In this document: one piece after another, positions 42,782 through 51,242 of the stretch | Position numbering within the stretch: the first letter of the stretch is position 1 | Layout: each line of letters starts with the position of its first letter | From: Bradyrhizobium amphicarpaeae | GTDB lineage: Bacteria > Pseudomonadota > Alphaproteobacteria > Rhizobiales > Xanthobacteraceae | Assembly: GCF_002266435.3 (NCBI RefSeq) | Contig: NZ_CP029426.2 | Location: forward strand, 1,704,001-1,768,000 | DNA: 64,000 nt | Direction: 5' to 3' | Notes under the pieces: generated by a model | Databases searched by the model: none | What the model saw: the letters and a program-made list of their open reading frames with translations, nothing else | Told to the model about the DNA's origin: nothing | Made by a program: the position numbers and the translations under genes

Positions 42782-44686
42782 ATGAGCGCTACTGCCCAAC
42801 GAGCTGGAGGGAGCCGTCTGCCGTTGCGCGCGGCGGCGTTCGTCGTGCTGACCTGCGCAACCATCCTCGGCGTCAGCGGCTGGCGCGAATGGGCCGCCCG
42901 CGACGCGGTGCTCAGGGGTGCCGAGACCGAGATGGCGAACGTCGCCCGTTCGCTGACCCAACATGCCGAGGACAGTTTCGATCTACTGGATTCCGGCGTC
43001 GTCGGCGTCGTCAGCCGGCTGGAGATGGACGGCACCGGCCCTGCGACCATTGCCAAGCTCGGCAACGTCCTGGAGGTGCGCCGGAAGGCCGTCCCGCGCA
43101 TCCATGGCATCGCCGTCATCGACGACCGGGGCAATTGGCTGACCTCGCCCGGCACGGTCGGCTCGACGCTCAGCGACGACGCGTTCTTCCGTTATCATCA
43201 GCTGTCCCCGAAACGGGAGGCCTATGTCGGCCGTCCCGTGAAGAGCCTGCTCGAAGGTGAATGGGTGGTCACCCTGTCGCGCCGCTTCGACAAGCCGGAC
43301 GGCAGCTTTGGCGGCGTGGTGCTCGCGACCATCAGCTCCAATTATCTCGCGCACTTTTACGAGCAATTCGAGATCGGCCGCAACAACTCCGCGACGCTGG
43401 TGCACGGCGACGGATTGATCATCGCGCGCAATCCCAGCAACGACAAGTTCGTCGGCCGCAGCGTCGCCGACACCGCGCTATTCCGCGACGCCAGCCTGCA
43501 ACGGCCGAGCGGCGTCTACCATTTCAAATCGCCTCTCGACGGTGCCGAACGTCTCAGCTTCTTCAAGCGCAGCAGCCGCTATCCGCTGGTCTTGCTGGCC
43601 ACGCTTGACGAGGAGGAATTGCTCGCACCCTGGCGAGCCGCGGCAATCTCCCGCATGCTCTACGTCTTCGCGTTGGTGATGCTGATTGCGGTCATCGGCG
43701 CCGTGCTGGTGCGGCAGCTGCAGCGCGGCCAGCGCATGGCCGCGGCGCTGGTGGAGAAGGAGGCGCATTTCCGCCTGCTCGCGGAAGGCTCCAGCGATAT
43801 GGTGACAAGCATCGCGCTCGACGACCGCTTGCGTTACGTCTCGCCCTCGTCCGTGCGCGTCGTCGGCTGGCGCGCAAACCAACTGATCGGCACACCCGCG
43901 CTTGCGGGTATCAATCCGGAGGATCTGCCGGAGGTCCAGGCGACCATCGATGCCATGAAGCGTGGCGACCGGGAGGAGGCGCGGTTCACCTATCGCCACT
44001 CGCACCGGCAAAACGGCGAGGTCTGGCTTGAATCGACCATGCGGGTGACGCGCAAGGACAACGGCCGTGTCGACGGCGTGGTCGCGATCACACGCGACAT
44101 CACCGAGCAGAAGAAGCTGGAAACCAGGCTCGAGACGCTTGCGATCGAAGACAGCCTCACCGGCCTTGCCAATCGCCGCCGTTTCGACGAGCGGCTGAAA
44201 GAGGAATGGGCGCGCGCCTATCGCGACCGCTCCAGCCTTGCTCTGCTGATGATCGATGTGGATCACTTCAAGGCCTATAACGACGAATACGGCCATCCCG
44301 CAGGCGATGCCTGCCTGCGTCTGGTCGCAAAGATCATCGCGGCCGAGACGCAGCGCACCGGGGATCTGGCAGCGCGCTATGGCGGCGAGGAATTCGCCAT
44401 GCTGCTGCCGAACACCGACGCCGCCGGCTGCACCCTGGTCGGCGAGCGGATCCGCAGCGCCATCCATGAAGCCGGCCTCGTCCATGCCACCAATCCGGAG
44501 TCCGGGTGCGTCACCGCCTCGGTCGGCGGTGCGACCTGCCGGCCGGCGCTGGAGCGTACGGCGGGCGTGTCCTCGCTCGTCGAAGCTGCCGACCGGGCGC
44601 TCTATGCCGCCAAGGACGCAGGCCGCGACCGGCTGATGATGTCCGGCGAGCTCATGAACCTGCTGCCCAGGGCATCCGGCCAGTAG
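42782..44686 (+). CDS. Sensor diguanylate cyclase: Cache, PAS and GGDEF domains
   Basis: A 634-residue inner-membrane protein. A membrane helix at about 15-35 is followed by a periplasmic Cache-type sensor domain to about residue 280 and a second helix at 293-312. Then come a PAS domain (about 325-445, ending in the DITEQKKLE linker) and a GGDEF domain with active-site GGEEF at 534-538. An intact I-site, RTGD at 525-528, lies 5 residues before the active site, so c-di-GMP should feed back on it. It probably makes c-di-GMP in response to a small external ligand. It stands alone between the small protein gene and the convergent slyX. Confidence 0.9.
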   Translation: MSATAQRAGGSRLPLRAAAFVVLTCATILGVSGWREWAARDAVLRGAETEMANVARSLTQHAEDSFDLLDSGVVGVVSRLEMDGTGPATIAKLGNVLEVRRKAVPRIHGIAVIDDRGNWLTSPGTVGSTLSDDAFFRYHQLSPKREAYVGRPVKSLLEGEWVVTLSRRFDKPDGSFGGVVLATISSNYLAHFYEQFEIGRNNSATLVHGDGLIIARNPSNDKFVGRSVADTALFRDASLQRPSGVYHFKSPLDGAERLSFFKRSSRYPLVLLATLDEEELLAPWRAAAISRMLYVFALVMLIAVIGAVLVRQLQRGQRMAAALVEKEAHFRLLAEGSSDMVTSIALDDRLRYVSPSSVRVVGWRANQLIGTPALAGINPEDLPEVQATIDAMKRGDREEARFTYRHSHRQNGEVWLESTMRVTRKDNGRVDGVVAITRDITEQKKLETRLETLAIEDSLTGLANRRRFDERLKEEWARAYRDRSSLALLMIDVDHFKAYNDEYGHPAGDACLRLVAKIIAAETQRTGDLAARYGGEEFAMLLPNTDAAGCTLVGERIRSAIHEAGLVHATNPESGCVTASVGGATCRPALERTAGVSSLVEAADRALYAAKDAGRDRLMMSGELMNLLPRASGQ

Positions 44687-44692
44687 GACGGC

Positions 44693-44911
44693 TCAATAAT
44701 GCGGCGGGCGCTCGTTGGCTGGCCCGGGCGCATTGGCCTCGGCGTCCTGCAGCCGCTCGCCGAGCTCTGTGATCTTCCGCGTCAGCAGGTCGATCTGCTT
44801 CCACTGCGCGGTGATGGTCTGGTTCAACGTCTCGATCGTGTCGTCCTGATAGGCGAGGCGTGTTTCCAGCGTGTCGATTCGCTCGGCGAGCGTCCTGATC
44901 TCATTCGTCAC
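44693..44911 (-). CDS. slyX: SlyX family protein
   Basis: A 72-residue coiled-coil protein (RIDTLETRLAYQDDTIETLN, then KQIDLLTRKITELGERL) ending in a Pro-rich PPHY tail, the SlyX hallmark. The GTG start at 44911 overlaps the end of trhO by 11 bases in another frame, so translation may be coupled. The biochemical function of SlyX is not known; the adjacency to trhO is typical of related genomes as far as I recall. Confidence 0.85.
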   Translation of the reverse strand: MTNEIRTLAERIDTLETRLAYQDDTIETLNQTITAQWKQIDLLTRKITELGERLQDAEANAPGPANERPPHY

Positions 44912-45683
44912 GGCCGTGTCCCATATCCTGTTCGAGCAAGCTGCGTTCGCGCAAATCGTGGCCGAGCGCGACGCGCTCGTCGAACACGAAGCACTCGCCG
45001 CGCCAGCGGCTCTGCGCCTCCGGCACCTGTTCCAGGTATTTGAGAATGCCGCCCTTGAGGTGATAGACCTCGGCAAAGCCGCGCGCGAGCAGATGGGAGC
45101 TCGCCTTCTCGCAGCGGATGCCGCCGGTACAGAACATCGCGATCCTGCGGTGCTTGGCGGGATCGAGCCCGACTGCGGCAAAATCCTTGAACTGGCCAAA
45201 GCTCCTGATGCCGGGATCGATGGCGCCTTCGAACGTTCCCATCGCCACCTCGAAGGCGTTGCGGGTGTCGAGCAGCAATATGTCGGGCGCTGAGATCAGC
45301 GCGTTCCAGTCGCTCGCATCGACATAGGTGCCGACCTGGCTGGTCGGATCGGCAGTCGTATCGCCGAGCGTGACGATCTCCTTCTTCAGCCGCACCTTCA
45401 GCCGCCCGAACGGCATCGCTTCGGCGGCCGAGAATTTCAATTCGAGATTGTTCAGCCTGCCACCGAACATGTCGCCGTGCGCCAGCTCATGGGCGAGGAT
45501 GTCGATCGCCTCCGGCGCACCGGCGAGCGTGCCGTTGATGCCTTCCTGCGCCAGCAGCACGCTGCCTTTCAGCTGAAGCCCGGCACAGAACGCACGTAGC
45601 GGCTCGCGCAGCCCGCGGTAATCGGGGAGGGCCGCGAATTGGTAGAAGGCGGCGACCTTGATGATCGAATCCGGATCAGACAT
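44901..45683 (-). CDS. trhO: Rhodanese-like tRNA uridine 5-oxyacetic-acid pathway hydroxylase TrhO
   Basis: A 260-residue cytoplasmic protein of the YceA/TrhO family, which oxygen-dependently hydroxylates U34 of tRNAs to 5-hydroxyuridine. The N-terminal region (FYQFAALPDYRGLREPL; ALL-to-EGINGTLAG) and the rhodanese domain (DTRNAFEVAMGTFEGA, then MFCTGGIRCEKAS) fit the family; the catalytic Cys is residue 185. It is co-transcribed with slyX, which it overlaps, and divergent from the gamma-glutamyltransferase gene. Confidence 0.9.
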   Translation of the reverse strand: MSDPDSIIKVAAFYQFAALPDYRGLREPLRAFCAGLQLKGSVLLAQEGINGTLAGAPEAIDILAHELAHGDMFGGRLNNLELKFSAAEAMPFGRLKVRLKKEIVTLGDTTADPTSQVGTYVDASDWNALISAPDILLLDTRNAFEVAMGTFEGAIDPGIRSFGQFKDFAAVGLDPAKHRRIAMFCTGGIRCEKASSHLLARGFAEVYHLKGGILKYLEQVPEAQSRWRGECFVFDERVALGHDLRERSLLEQDMGHGRDE

Positions 45684-45879
45684 GGCCGCTCGTTTAGCAG
45701 GCGGCCGGCGCCCGGAAAACCCGCATGGCCGTCGGCCCTGAAAGGTCTATACGCCCAGCGGATGGCAGCCATTTCCCTGGTATGCCAGCATTGCCGAAGG
45801 CGGCCGGAATGTGTCATGTAACCCCGGTTTTCCGAGATGGCGCGCCTTCCGCGCCACGGGCCAAGAGAGCAAGAATTCG

Positions 45880-47466
45880 ATGAGAAACTTTCATTTCCCA
45901 GGCAGGTCGACGGTCCACGCCACCAACGCGATGGTCGCGACCTCGCATCCGCAGGCCTCGCTCGCAGCGATCGAGGTGCTGCGCGAAGGGGGCACCGCGG
46001 TGGATGCGGCGGTGGCGGGCTCGGCCCTGCTCGGCGTGATCGAGCCGCAATCGACCGGCATCGGCGGCGACTGTTTCGCGCTGGTCCAGCCGCGCGGCGA
46101 GGGCAAGATCATCGCCTATAACGGCTCGGGTCGCGCGCCGAAGGCGGCGAATGCCGACTGGTATCTCGAGCGCAAGATCAACTCGGTGCCGCTGACCTCG
46201 GCGCATGCGGTCTCGATCCCCGGCGTGATCGACGCCTTCGCGACCGTCTTGCGCGACCACGGCAAGTTCGGCTTCGACCGGCTGCTCCAACCCGCGATCA
46301 AGGCGGCTGAGGAAGGCTACGTGGTCGCCCCCCGCATCGCCTTCGACTGGAAGAACCAGTTCGAGAAGCTGAAGGGCGGCACCAACACCGTGCGTTACCT
46401 GTTGCCGGGCGGCAAGCCGCCGGTGGCCGGCGACGTCATCCGACAGGCTGAGCTCGGCAAGACGCTGCGTGCGATCGCCAAGGACGGCCGCGACGCCTTC
46501 TACAAGGGCGCGATCGCGGAAGACATGGTCGAGACCCTCAGGGGCATCGGCGGCCTGCACACGCTCGACGATTTCGCCGCGCACGCCACCGAGACGACGA
46601 CGCCGATCGGCACCGTGTACAAGGGCTACGACGTCTGGCAGTGCCCGCCGAACGGACCCGGCCTCACCATGCTGCTGATGCTGAACATCCTGTCGCGGTT
46701 CGACCTGACGAAATACGCCCCTCTCAGCGTCGAGCGTTTCCATCTCGAAGCCGAGGCCGCGCGCATCGCCTACATGCACCGCGAGCTGCACGTTGCCGAT
46801 CCCGACCACATGCAGGTCGAGGTCGCCAAGATCCTCGCCAAGGAATTCTGCGACGAGCACATCGCCAAGATCCGCATGGACGGCATGCTCGACCTGCCGA
46901 ACGTCGCACCGCCGATGAATCCGTCGACGATCTACATCACCGTTGTGGACAAGGACCGCAACGTCTGCTCGTTCATCAACTCGATCGCGCATTCCTTCGG
47001 CTCGGCGATCGTCTCGAACAAGACCGGCGTCCTGTTCCAGAACCGTGCCGGCGGCTTCCGCATCCAGCCGGGCCACCCCAACTGCATCGCCGGCGGCAAG
47101 CGGCCGCTGCACACGATCATGCCGAGCCTGCTCACCAAGGGCGGCCGCTCCGTGATGCCGTTCGCGGTGATGGGCGGACAATACCAGCCGGTCGGCCAGA
47201 CCCGCGTCGTGACCAACATCCTCGACTATGGCTGCGACGTGCAGGAGGCGATCGACATGCCGCGCGGCCTGCACTACGAGGGCCAGTATCAGCTCGAGGA
47301 CAGCGTGCCGGCTGCGATCGTCGAGGGGTTGAAGAAGCTCGGCCACAAGACCACCAGCGTGGTCGGCCCGCTCGGCGGCGCGCAGGCGATCTGGATCGAC
47401 TGGGACAAGGGCACGCTCACCGGCGGCTCCGATCCGCGCAAGGACGGCTGCGCGCTCGGCTATTGA
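45880..47466 (+). CDS. Gamma-glutamyltransferase family protein (Ntn hydrolase)
   Basis: A 528-residue enzyme from the ATG at 45880. The family start RSTVHATNAMVATSHPQAS and GGTAVDAAVAG, the Gly-rich GIGGDCFAL, and the central Thr in NPSTIYITVVDKDRN support the call; autocleavage should occur before that Thr, giving two subunits. The canonical TTHYS motif of E. coli Ggt is changed here (STIYIT), as in a subgroup of the family. There is no signal peptide, unlike the periplasmic E. coli enzyme, so it may act in the cytoplasm. Substrate could be glutathione or another gamma-glutamyl or acyl compound. Confidence 0.8.
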   Translation: MRNFHFPGRSTVHATNAMVATSHPQASLAAIEVLREGGTAVDAAVAGSALLGVIEPQSTGIGGDCFALVQPRGEGKIIAYNGSGRAPKAANADWYLERKINSVPLTSAHAVSIPGVIDAFATVLRDHGKFGFDRLLQPAIKAAEEGYVVAPRIAFDWKNQFEKLKGGTNTVRYLLPGGKPPVAGDVIRQAELGKTLRAIAKDGRDAFYKGAIAEDMVETLRGIGGLHTLDDFAAHATETTTPIGTVYKGYDVWQCPPNGPGLTMLLMLNILSRFDLTKYAPLSVERFHLEAEAARIAYMHRELHVADPDHMQVEVAKILAKEFCDEHIAKIRMDGMLDLPNVAPPMNPSTIYITVVDKDRNVCSFINSIAHSFGSAIVSNKTGVLFQNRAGGFRIQPGHPNCIAGGKRPLHTIMPSLLTKGGRSVMPFAVMGGQYQPVGQTRVVTNILDYGCDVQEAIDMPRGLHYEGQYQLEDSVPAAIVEGLKKLGHKTTSVVGPLGGAQAIWIDWDKGTLTGGSDPRKDGCALGY

Positions 47467-47541
47467 GCGGGGTCTCCAGCGGGGCTGGAAACGACCACCG
47501 CATTGCGCTAGACACCTTCCGCCTCAAACGGAAGGTGCCTT

Positions 47542-48006
47542 ATGCAGCGTTTCCAGCGCGCACTCCTCACCCTGATGTCGGCACTCGCGATCACGGTGAT
47601 CGCAGGTGTGTCGCATTTCGTTTCCACAACGGCCTCGGCCCAGACCGCAGGAAAGACCATGACCACAGCTTCAGGCTTGCAGATCATCGACTCCACCGTC
47701 GGCACCGGTGCCTCGCCGCAGCCCGGCCAGACCTGCGTGATGCACTATACCGGCTGGCTCTACGAGAACGGCCAGAAGGGCAAGAAATTCGATAGCTCCG
47801 TCGATCGCAAGGAGCCGTTCGAATTCCCGATCGGCAAGGGCCGTGTCATCGCCGGCTGGGACGAGGGCGTCGCCTCGATGAAGGTCGGCGGCAAGCGCAC
47901 GCTGATCATCCCGCCGCAGCTCGGCTACGGCGCCCGCGGCGCCGGCGGTGTAATCCCGCCGAACGCGACGCTGATGTTCGACGTGGAACTGCTCGCGGTG
48001 AAGTGA
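47542..48006 (+). CDS. FKBP-type peptidyl-prolyl isomerase, exported
   Basis: A 154-residue protein with a signal peptide (about residues 1-34, cleavage near ASAQT) and a single FKBP domain (about 40-154). Motifs: VMHYTGWLYENGQKGKKFDSS, the FPIGKGRVIAGWDEGV block, and PPQLGYGARGAGGVIPPNATLMFDVELL. The catalytic aromatic residues of FKBPs are mostly conserved. It should speed folding of periplasmic proteins. A rho-independent terminator follows. The gene lies 75 bases after the gamma-glutamyltransferase gene. Confidence 0.9.
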   Translation: MQRFQRALLTLMSALAITVIAGVSHFVSTTASAQTAGKTMTTASGLQIIDSTVGTGASPQPGQTCVMHYTGWLYENGQKGKKFDSSVDRKEPFEFPIGKGRVIAGWDEGVASMKVGGKRTLIIPPQLGYGARGAGGVIPPNATLMFDVELLAVK

Positions 48007-48037
48007 CGCACGCGTCGCACTGGGCGACACAAAATAA

Positions 48038-48065
48038 AAAAGACCGGCCTTTCGGCCGGTCTTTT
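48038..48065. terminator. Bidirectional rho-independent terminator
   Basis: Stem AAAAGACCGGCC, loop TTTC, stem GGCCGGTCTTTT: a strong GC hairpin with an A-run on one side and a T-run on the other, between the convergent FKBP gene and csbD-like gene. Confidence 0.85.
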
Positions 48066-48085
48066 CCGTTTTCAGATGCCGCGCG

Positions 48086-48304
48086 TCAATCGGCCGCGCG
48101 CTTTGCGCCGGCTGCCGCACGATCAATCGCGTCCTTTGCGGCGTCCTTGGCATCACCCATGGCCTGCTGGCCCTTGCCCTTCACTTCCTGGATCACGCCT
48201 TCGCCCTTCAGACGGTCGGAACCGGTGGCTTCACCGATGCCCTGCTTGGCCTTGCCGATGGCCTCGTTGACGTTACCCTTGATCTTGTCCGTGGTGCCGC
48301 TCAT
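48086..48304 (-). CDS. CsbD-like stress protein
   Basis: A 72-residue protein, ATG at 48304 with AAAGGAGAG upstream. The sequence (DKIKGNVNEAIGKAKQGIGEATG, in the pattern of CsbD, here split to keep it short) is Lys/Gly/Ala-rich with heptad-like repeats and no membrane segment. CsbD proteins are induced by general stress in many bacteria; the molecular role is unknown. It is convergent with the FKBP gene and shares its terminator. Confidence 0.85.
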   Translation of the reverse strand: MSGTTDKIKGNVNEAIGKAKQGIGEATGSDRLKGEGVIQEVKGKGQQAMGDAKDAAKDAIDRAAAGAKRAAD

Positions 48305-48433
48305 GAAACTCTCCTTTTGATCTTGCTCGTGAATGCAACGTCCCGCGGCTAGCAAGGTTCCAATTTTGGTATGGCTCGCGAGCGCGGCTTCGGGTTAGGT
48401 TGCCGCGCACGGAACCAACAGAAAGCAAGTCCC

Positions 48434-48946
48434 ATGACTGGCCATGACCATTCGCATTCCCACCATGACCACGATCACGACGATCGCTGGAAACATGACG
48501 GCGTGCGCGTCATTCCCGGCAACCAGCTCGATACCAACGTGCCGTCGACGGCAGGCATGGACCGCGCGGCCGCGATCAATTTTGCGCGCGTCGGCGCCCA
48601 GAAATTGTGGGCCGGCACCGTCAGCATCAAGCCGGACGCCAAGACCGGCGCGCATCATCACGGCCATCTCGAGAGCATCATTTATGTGGTGAAGGGCAAG
48701 GCGCGGATGCGCTGGGGCGAGAATCTGCAATTCACCGCGGAAGCCGGCCCCGGCGACTTCATCTTCGTCCCGCCTTACGTGCCGCATCAGGAGATCAACG
48801 CCAGCCCGGACGAGGTGCTGGAATGCGTGCTGGTGCGCAGCGACGGCGAGGCGGTGGCGATCAACCTCGACATCGAGCCGGTCGAGAAGCCCGAGACCGT
48901 GCTGTGGATCGATCCCGTCCACCGGGATCCGAACGAGAAGAAGTAA
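48434..48946 (+). CDS. Cupin-domain protein with a His-rich N-terminus
   Basis: A 170-residue protein from the ATG at 48434. The first ~18 residues include HDHSHSHHDHDHDD, a metal-binding-type tract. The rest is a single cupin barrel: motif 1 TGAHHHGHLESIIYVVKGKARM (metal-ligand His residues and Glu), motif 2 FIFVPPYVPHQEINA. The role is unknown: an isomerase, dioxygenase or sugar-binding protein are all possible. The N-terminal His run may bind Zn, Ni or Cu. There is no signal peptide. Confidence 0.8.
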   Translation: MTGHDHSHSHHDHDHDDRWKHDGVRVIPGNQLDTNVPSTAGMDRAAAINFARVGAQKLWAGTVSIKPDAKTGAHHHGHLESIIYVVKGKARMRWGENLQFTAEAGPGDFIFVPPYVPHQEINASPDEVLECVLVRSDGEAVAINLDIEPVEKPETVLWIDPVHRDPNEKK

Positions 48947-49079
48947 GACCTGACGGCGGCCTGCCCGGTTCTGTCGGGTCGAACCGGGCGGGGGTGACCG
49001 TCGGAAAAATATCCGGAAGCGGTGTCGGGTGGCCGTCGGCCTGTACGTCCTTGGGCAGAACCCGCCCAAGGAGCTTCCG

Positions 49080-49508
49080 ATGCCCAGGATGATTTTTCTC
49101 AATCTGCCGGTGACCGACCTCAAGCGTGCGACCGCTTTTTACGAAGCGGTCGGCGCGACCCGGAACCCGCAATTCAGCGACGACACGGCAAGCTGCATGG
49201 TCTTCTCCGAGGCCATCTACGTGATGCTGACGACCCACGACAAATTCCGTCAGTTCACGCCGAAGCCGATCTCCGATGCGAAGACCTCGAACCAGGCGCT
49301 GTTCTGCCTGTCCGCCGACACCCGCAACGAGGTCGACGCGATCGTCGGCAAGGCCGAGGCGGCGGGCGGGTTGGCCGATCCCAGCCCGAAGGACGAATAC
49401 AGCTTCATGTATGGCCGCAGCTTCGAAGATCCGGATGGCCATATGTGGGGTGTGAACTGGATGGACATGGCGGCTGTCCCTCCGCAGCCCGCAGCGGCGA
49501 ATGCCTGA
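49080..49508 (+). CDS. VOC-family protein (glyoxalase/bleomycin-resistance type)
   Basis: A 142-residue protein with AAGGAG 6 bases before the ATG at 49080. Pattern: MIFLNLPVTDLKRATAFYEAVG at the start and EDPDGHMWGVNWMD near the end, typical of the vicinal oxygen chelate fold. Such proteins include lactoylglutathione lyase relatives, but this one is of the short single-domain group with no predictable substrate. It is followed 40 bases downstream by a second VOC gene, likely co-transcribed. Confidence 0.82.
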   Translation: MPRMIFLNLPVTDLKRATAFYEAVGATRNPQFSDDTASCMVFSEAIYVMLTTHDKFRQFTPKPISDAKTSNQALFCLSADTRNEVDAIVGKAEAAGGLADPSPKDEYSFMYGRSFEDPDGHMWGVNWMDMAAVPPQPAAANA

Positions 49509-49548
49509 TCAGCTCGTTTGAGCGCTAAACTGAGGAGGAGCATTCACG

Positions 49549-50037
49549 ATGTCCAAGGTCGTACCCTGCATGTGGTTCAACGGCGATGCCGAGGAAGCCG
49601 CGAAGTTCTATGTCTCGCTGGTGCCGAATTCGGCAATCACGCACGTTCAGCGCAACGTATCGGACGGCCCCTCCGGCAAGGAAGGCTCCGTGCTCGTTGT
49701 CGAGTTCACGGTCGCCGGTCAGCCGCTGGTCGCGCTCAACGGCGGCATGAAGATGGAGTACACCCACGCCATCTCGTTGATGATCCATTGCGATCACCAG
49801 GCCCAGGTCGATAGCATCTGGAATGCTTTCCTTGCCCATGGCGGCAAGGAGGAGCAGTGCGGTTGGCTCAGGGATCGCTGGGGCGTGGCCTGGCAGGTGG
49901 TGCCGAAAGTGATGTTCGAGTTTCTGTCGAGCCCGGACAGGGCAGCGGCCGCGCGCGCGATGCAGGCCATGATGAAGATGGTGAAGCTGGACGTCGACAC
50001 GCTGCGCCGTGCGTTCGAGGGTAAGTCGGCAGCGTGA
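49549..50037 (+). CDS. PhnB-like VOC protein
   Basis: A 162-residue protein of the PhnB/3-demethylubiquinone-methyltransferase-like branch of the VOC superfamily. Sequence VVPCMWFNGDAEEAAKFYVSL, the ALNGGMKMEYTHAIS segment and the C-terminal CGWLRDRWGVAWQVVP fit the family. GAGGAGGAG lies upstream of the ATG. The function of PhnB-like proteins is unclear. It sits directly downstream of the other VOC gene. Confidence 0.82.
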   Translation: MSKVVPCMWFNGDAEEAAKFYVSLVPNSAITHVQRNVSDGPSGKEGSVLVVEFTVAGQPLVALNGGMKMEYTHAISLMIHCDHQAQVDSIWNAFLAHGGKEEQCGWLRDRWGVAWQVVPKVMFEFLSSPDRAAAARAMQAMMKMVKLDVDTLRRAFEGKSAA

Positions 50038-50053
50038 CGGCGACACAGGTCCC

Positions 50054-50143
50054 GTAGGGTGGGCAAAGGCGCTCTTGCGCCGTGCCCACCATCCGTATCC
50101 GGTTGAGAAAGGTGGTGGGCGCGCTCCGCTTTGCCCACCCTAC
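50054..50143. repeat. Palindromic intergenic repeat (GTAGGGTGGGCAAAG family)
   Basis: GTAGGGTGGGCAAAG at 50054-50068 is the reverse complement of CTTTGCCCACCCTAC at 50129-50143 (15 of 15). The middle contains a further inverted piece (GGCGC...GCGCC). It lies between convergent genes, a usual location for this Bradyrhizobium repeat. Confidence 0.7.
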
Positions 50144-50160
50144 AAGATCCGTGCGAGCCG

Positions 50161-51240
50161 CTAATAATTGATCCGCAGCCCGACGCCGCCGTGGATGGTC
50201 GTGCCGACGGGTTGCGGGCCGAGCGTGCCGTTGGCGAAGAGGTCCACGACCCAGCCCTTCTGCACGCGGAAGCCGAGCCGGCCGCCATATTCGAACCAGC
50301 CCTGGTTGCCCATGGTCGGCACCACCGTGCCGTCGCCGGTCACGGTGGCGACGATGCCGCTATGGCTCGCAAACGACTGCACCCAGCCGCCGTTGATGTT
50401 GGTTTCGATGTTGCTGCTGAACAGATGCGTCCACTGGCCGCCGATCTTGACCAGGCTGGTGCGGTCGGTGCCGGTCGCGATGGTGGCGTCGAACGGGTTG
50501 AAGGCCACCGCATTGTCGCTATAGCCGGACACGCGCTGCCAGAGCTGCCAGACCTCGATCGAAGCTGCGACCTCGTCGCGCGGCGACACGCGGCTCATCC
50601 AGCCGGCGCGGCCGTAGACCGCGTAGTTCGACGCGTTGGTCGAGCTCGTCACGCTCACCGGTCCGAGGCTGGTATTATAGCTGCGGGTGTAGCGCGCCTT
50701 CTCCCACGGCGTCAGGATGGTGCCGACGTCGAAGAACGGACGTGACGAGCCCCAGTCGGTGAAATCGTAACGGAGCGCGAAGGCGCCGATCGGCGCGCTG
50801 GTGATCTTGTAGCCGCCCTCGTTGTATTGCGTGTAGGCGATGCCGGCGAGCAGCGACAGATTGTTGGTGAGCTCCTTGCGGCCGTGGATGCCGGCCGAAA
50901 ACGAGCCGGCCGAGCCGAACGCGCTGATGCAGTCGCTGCAATTGACCTGCTCGTTGACGCCGAGCAGGACCGTGCCGAGCACCCGGTTGGTGATCATCTG
51001 GTTGAAGCGCTGATTGGCGAGCCCGCCGATCGAATTGCCGCTGGAATCCGCGCCGGTCGGCGTTGGGCTGGGCGACGGATAGGGATTTGGCGTGGGTGAC
51101 GGAGAAGGCGAGGGGCTGGGGGAGGGCGAGGGCGAGGGCGATTGAGCGGCGGCCGAACCGATGCCAAGCGCGGCCGAGCACAATGCAACAGCCAGAAGGA
51201 GCGCGGCCCGTCTCACGAACTGTCTTGCCAGGTTTCGCAT
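50161..51240 (-). CDS. Outer-membrane beta-barrel protein with Ser-Pro linker (autotransporter-barrel-like)
   Basis: A 359-residue exported protein from the ATG at 51240, with a signal peptide (LLLAVALCSAALGIGSAAA, about residues 14-33). A run of alternating Ser-Pro and Pro-Thr residues (about residues 35-62) follows. The remaining ~290 residues have alternating strands ending in an aromatic residue plus a C-terminal Tyr (GVGLRINY), typical of an autotransporter-type barrel. It has no large passenger, so it may be only a barrel or adhesin anchor. It lies 2 bases after the FecR-domain gene, forming an operon. Passenger or pore function is not predictable. Confidence 0.7.
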   Translation of the reverse strand: MRNLARQFVRRAALLLAVALCSAALGIGSAAAQSPSPSPSPSPSPSPSPTPNPYPSPSPTPTGADSSGNSIGGLANQRFNQMITNRVLGTVLLGVNEQVNCSDCISAFGSAGSFSAGIHGRKELTNNLSLLAGIAYTQYNEGGYKITSAPIGAFALRYDFTDWGSSRPFFDVGTILTPWEKARYTRSYNTSLGPVSVTSSTNASNYAVYGRAGWMSRVSPRDEVAASIEVWQLWQRVSGYSDNAVAFNPFDATIATGTDRTSLVKIGGQWTHLFSSNIETNINGGWVQSFASHSGIVATVTGDGTVVPTMGNQGWFEYGGRLGFRVQKGWVVDLFANGTLGPQPVGTTIHGGVGLRINY

Positions 51241-51242
51241 CG

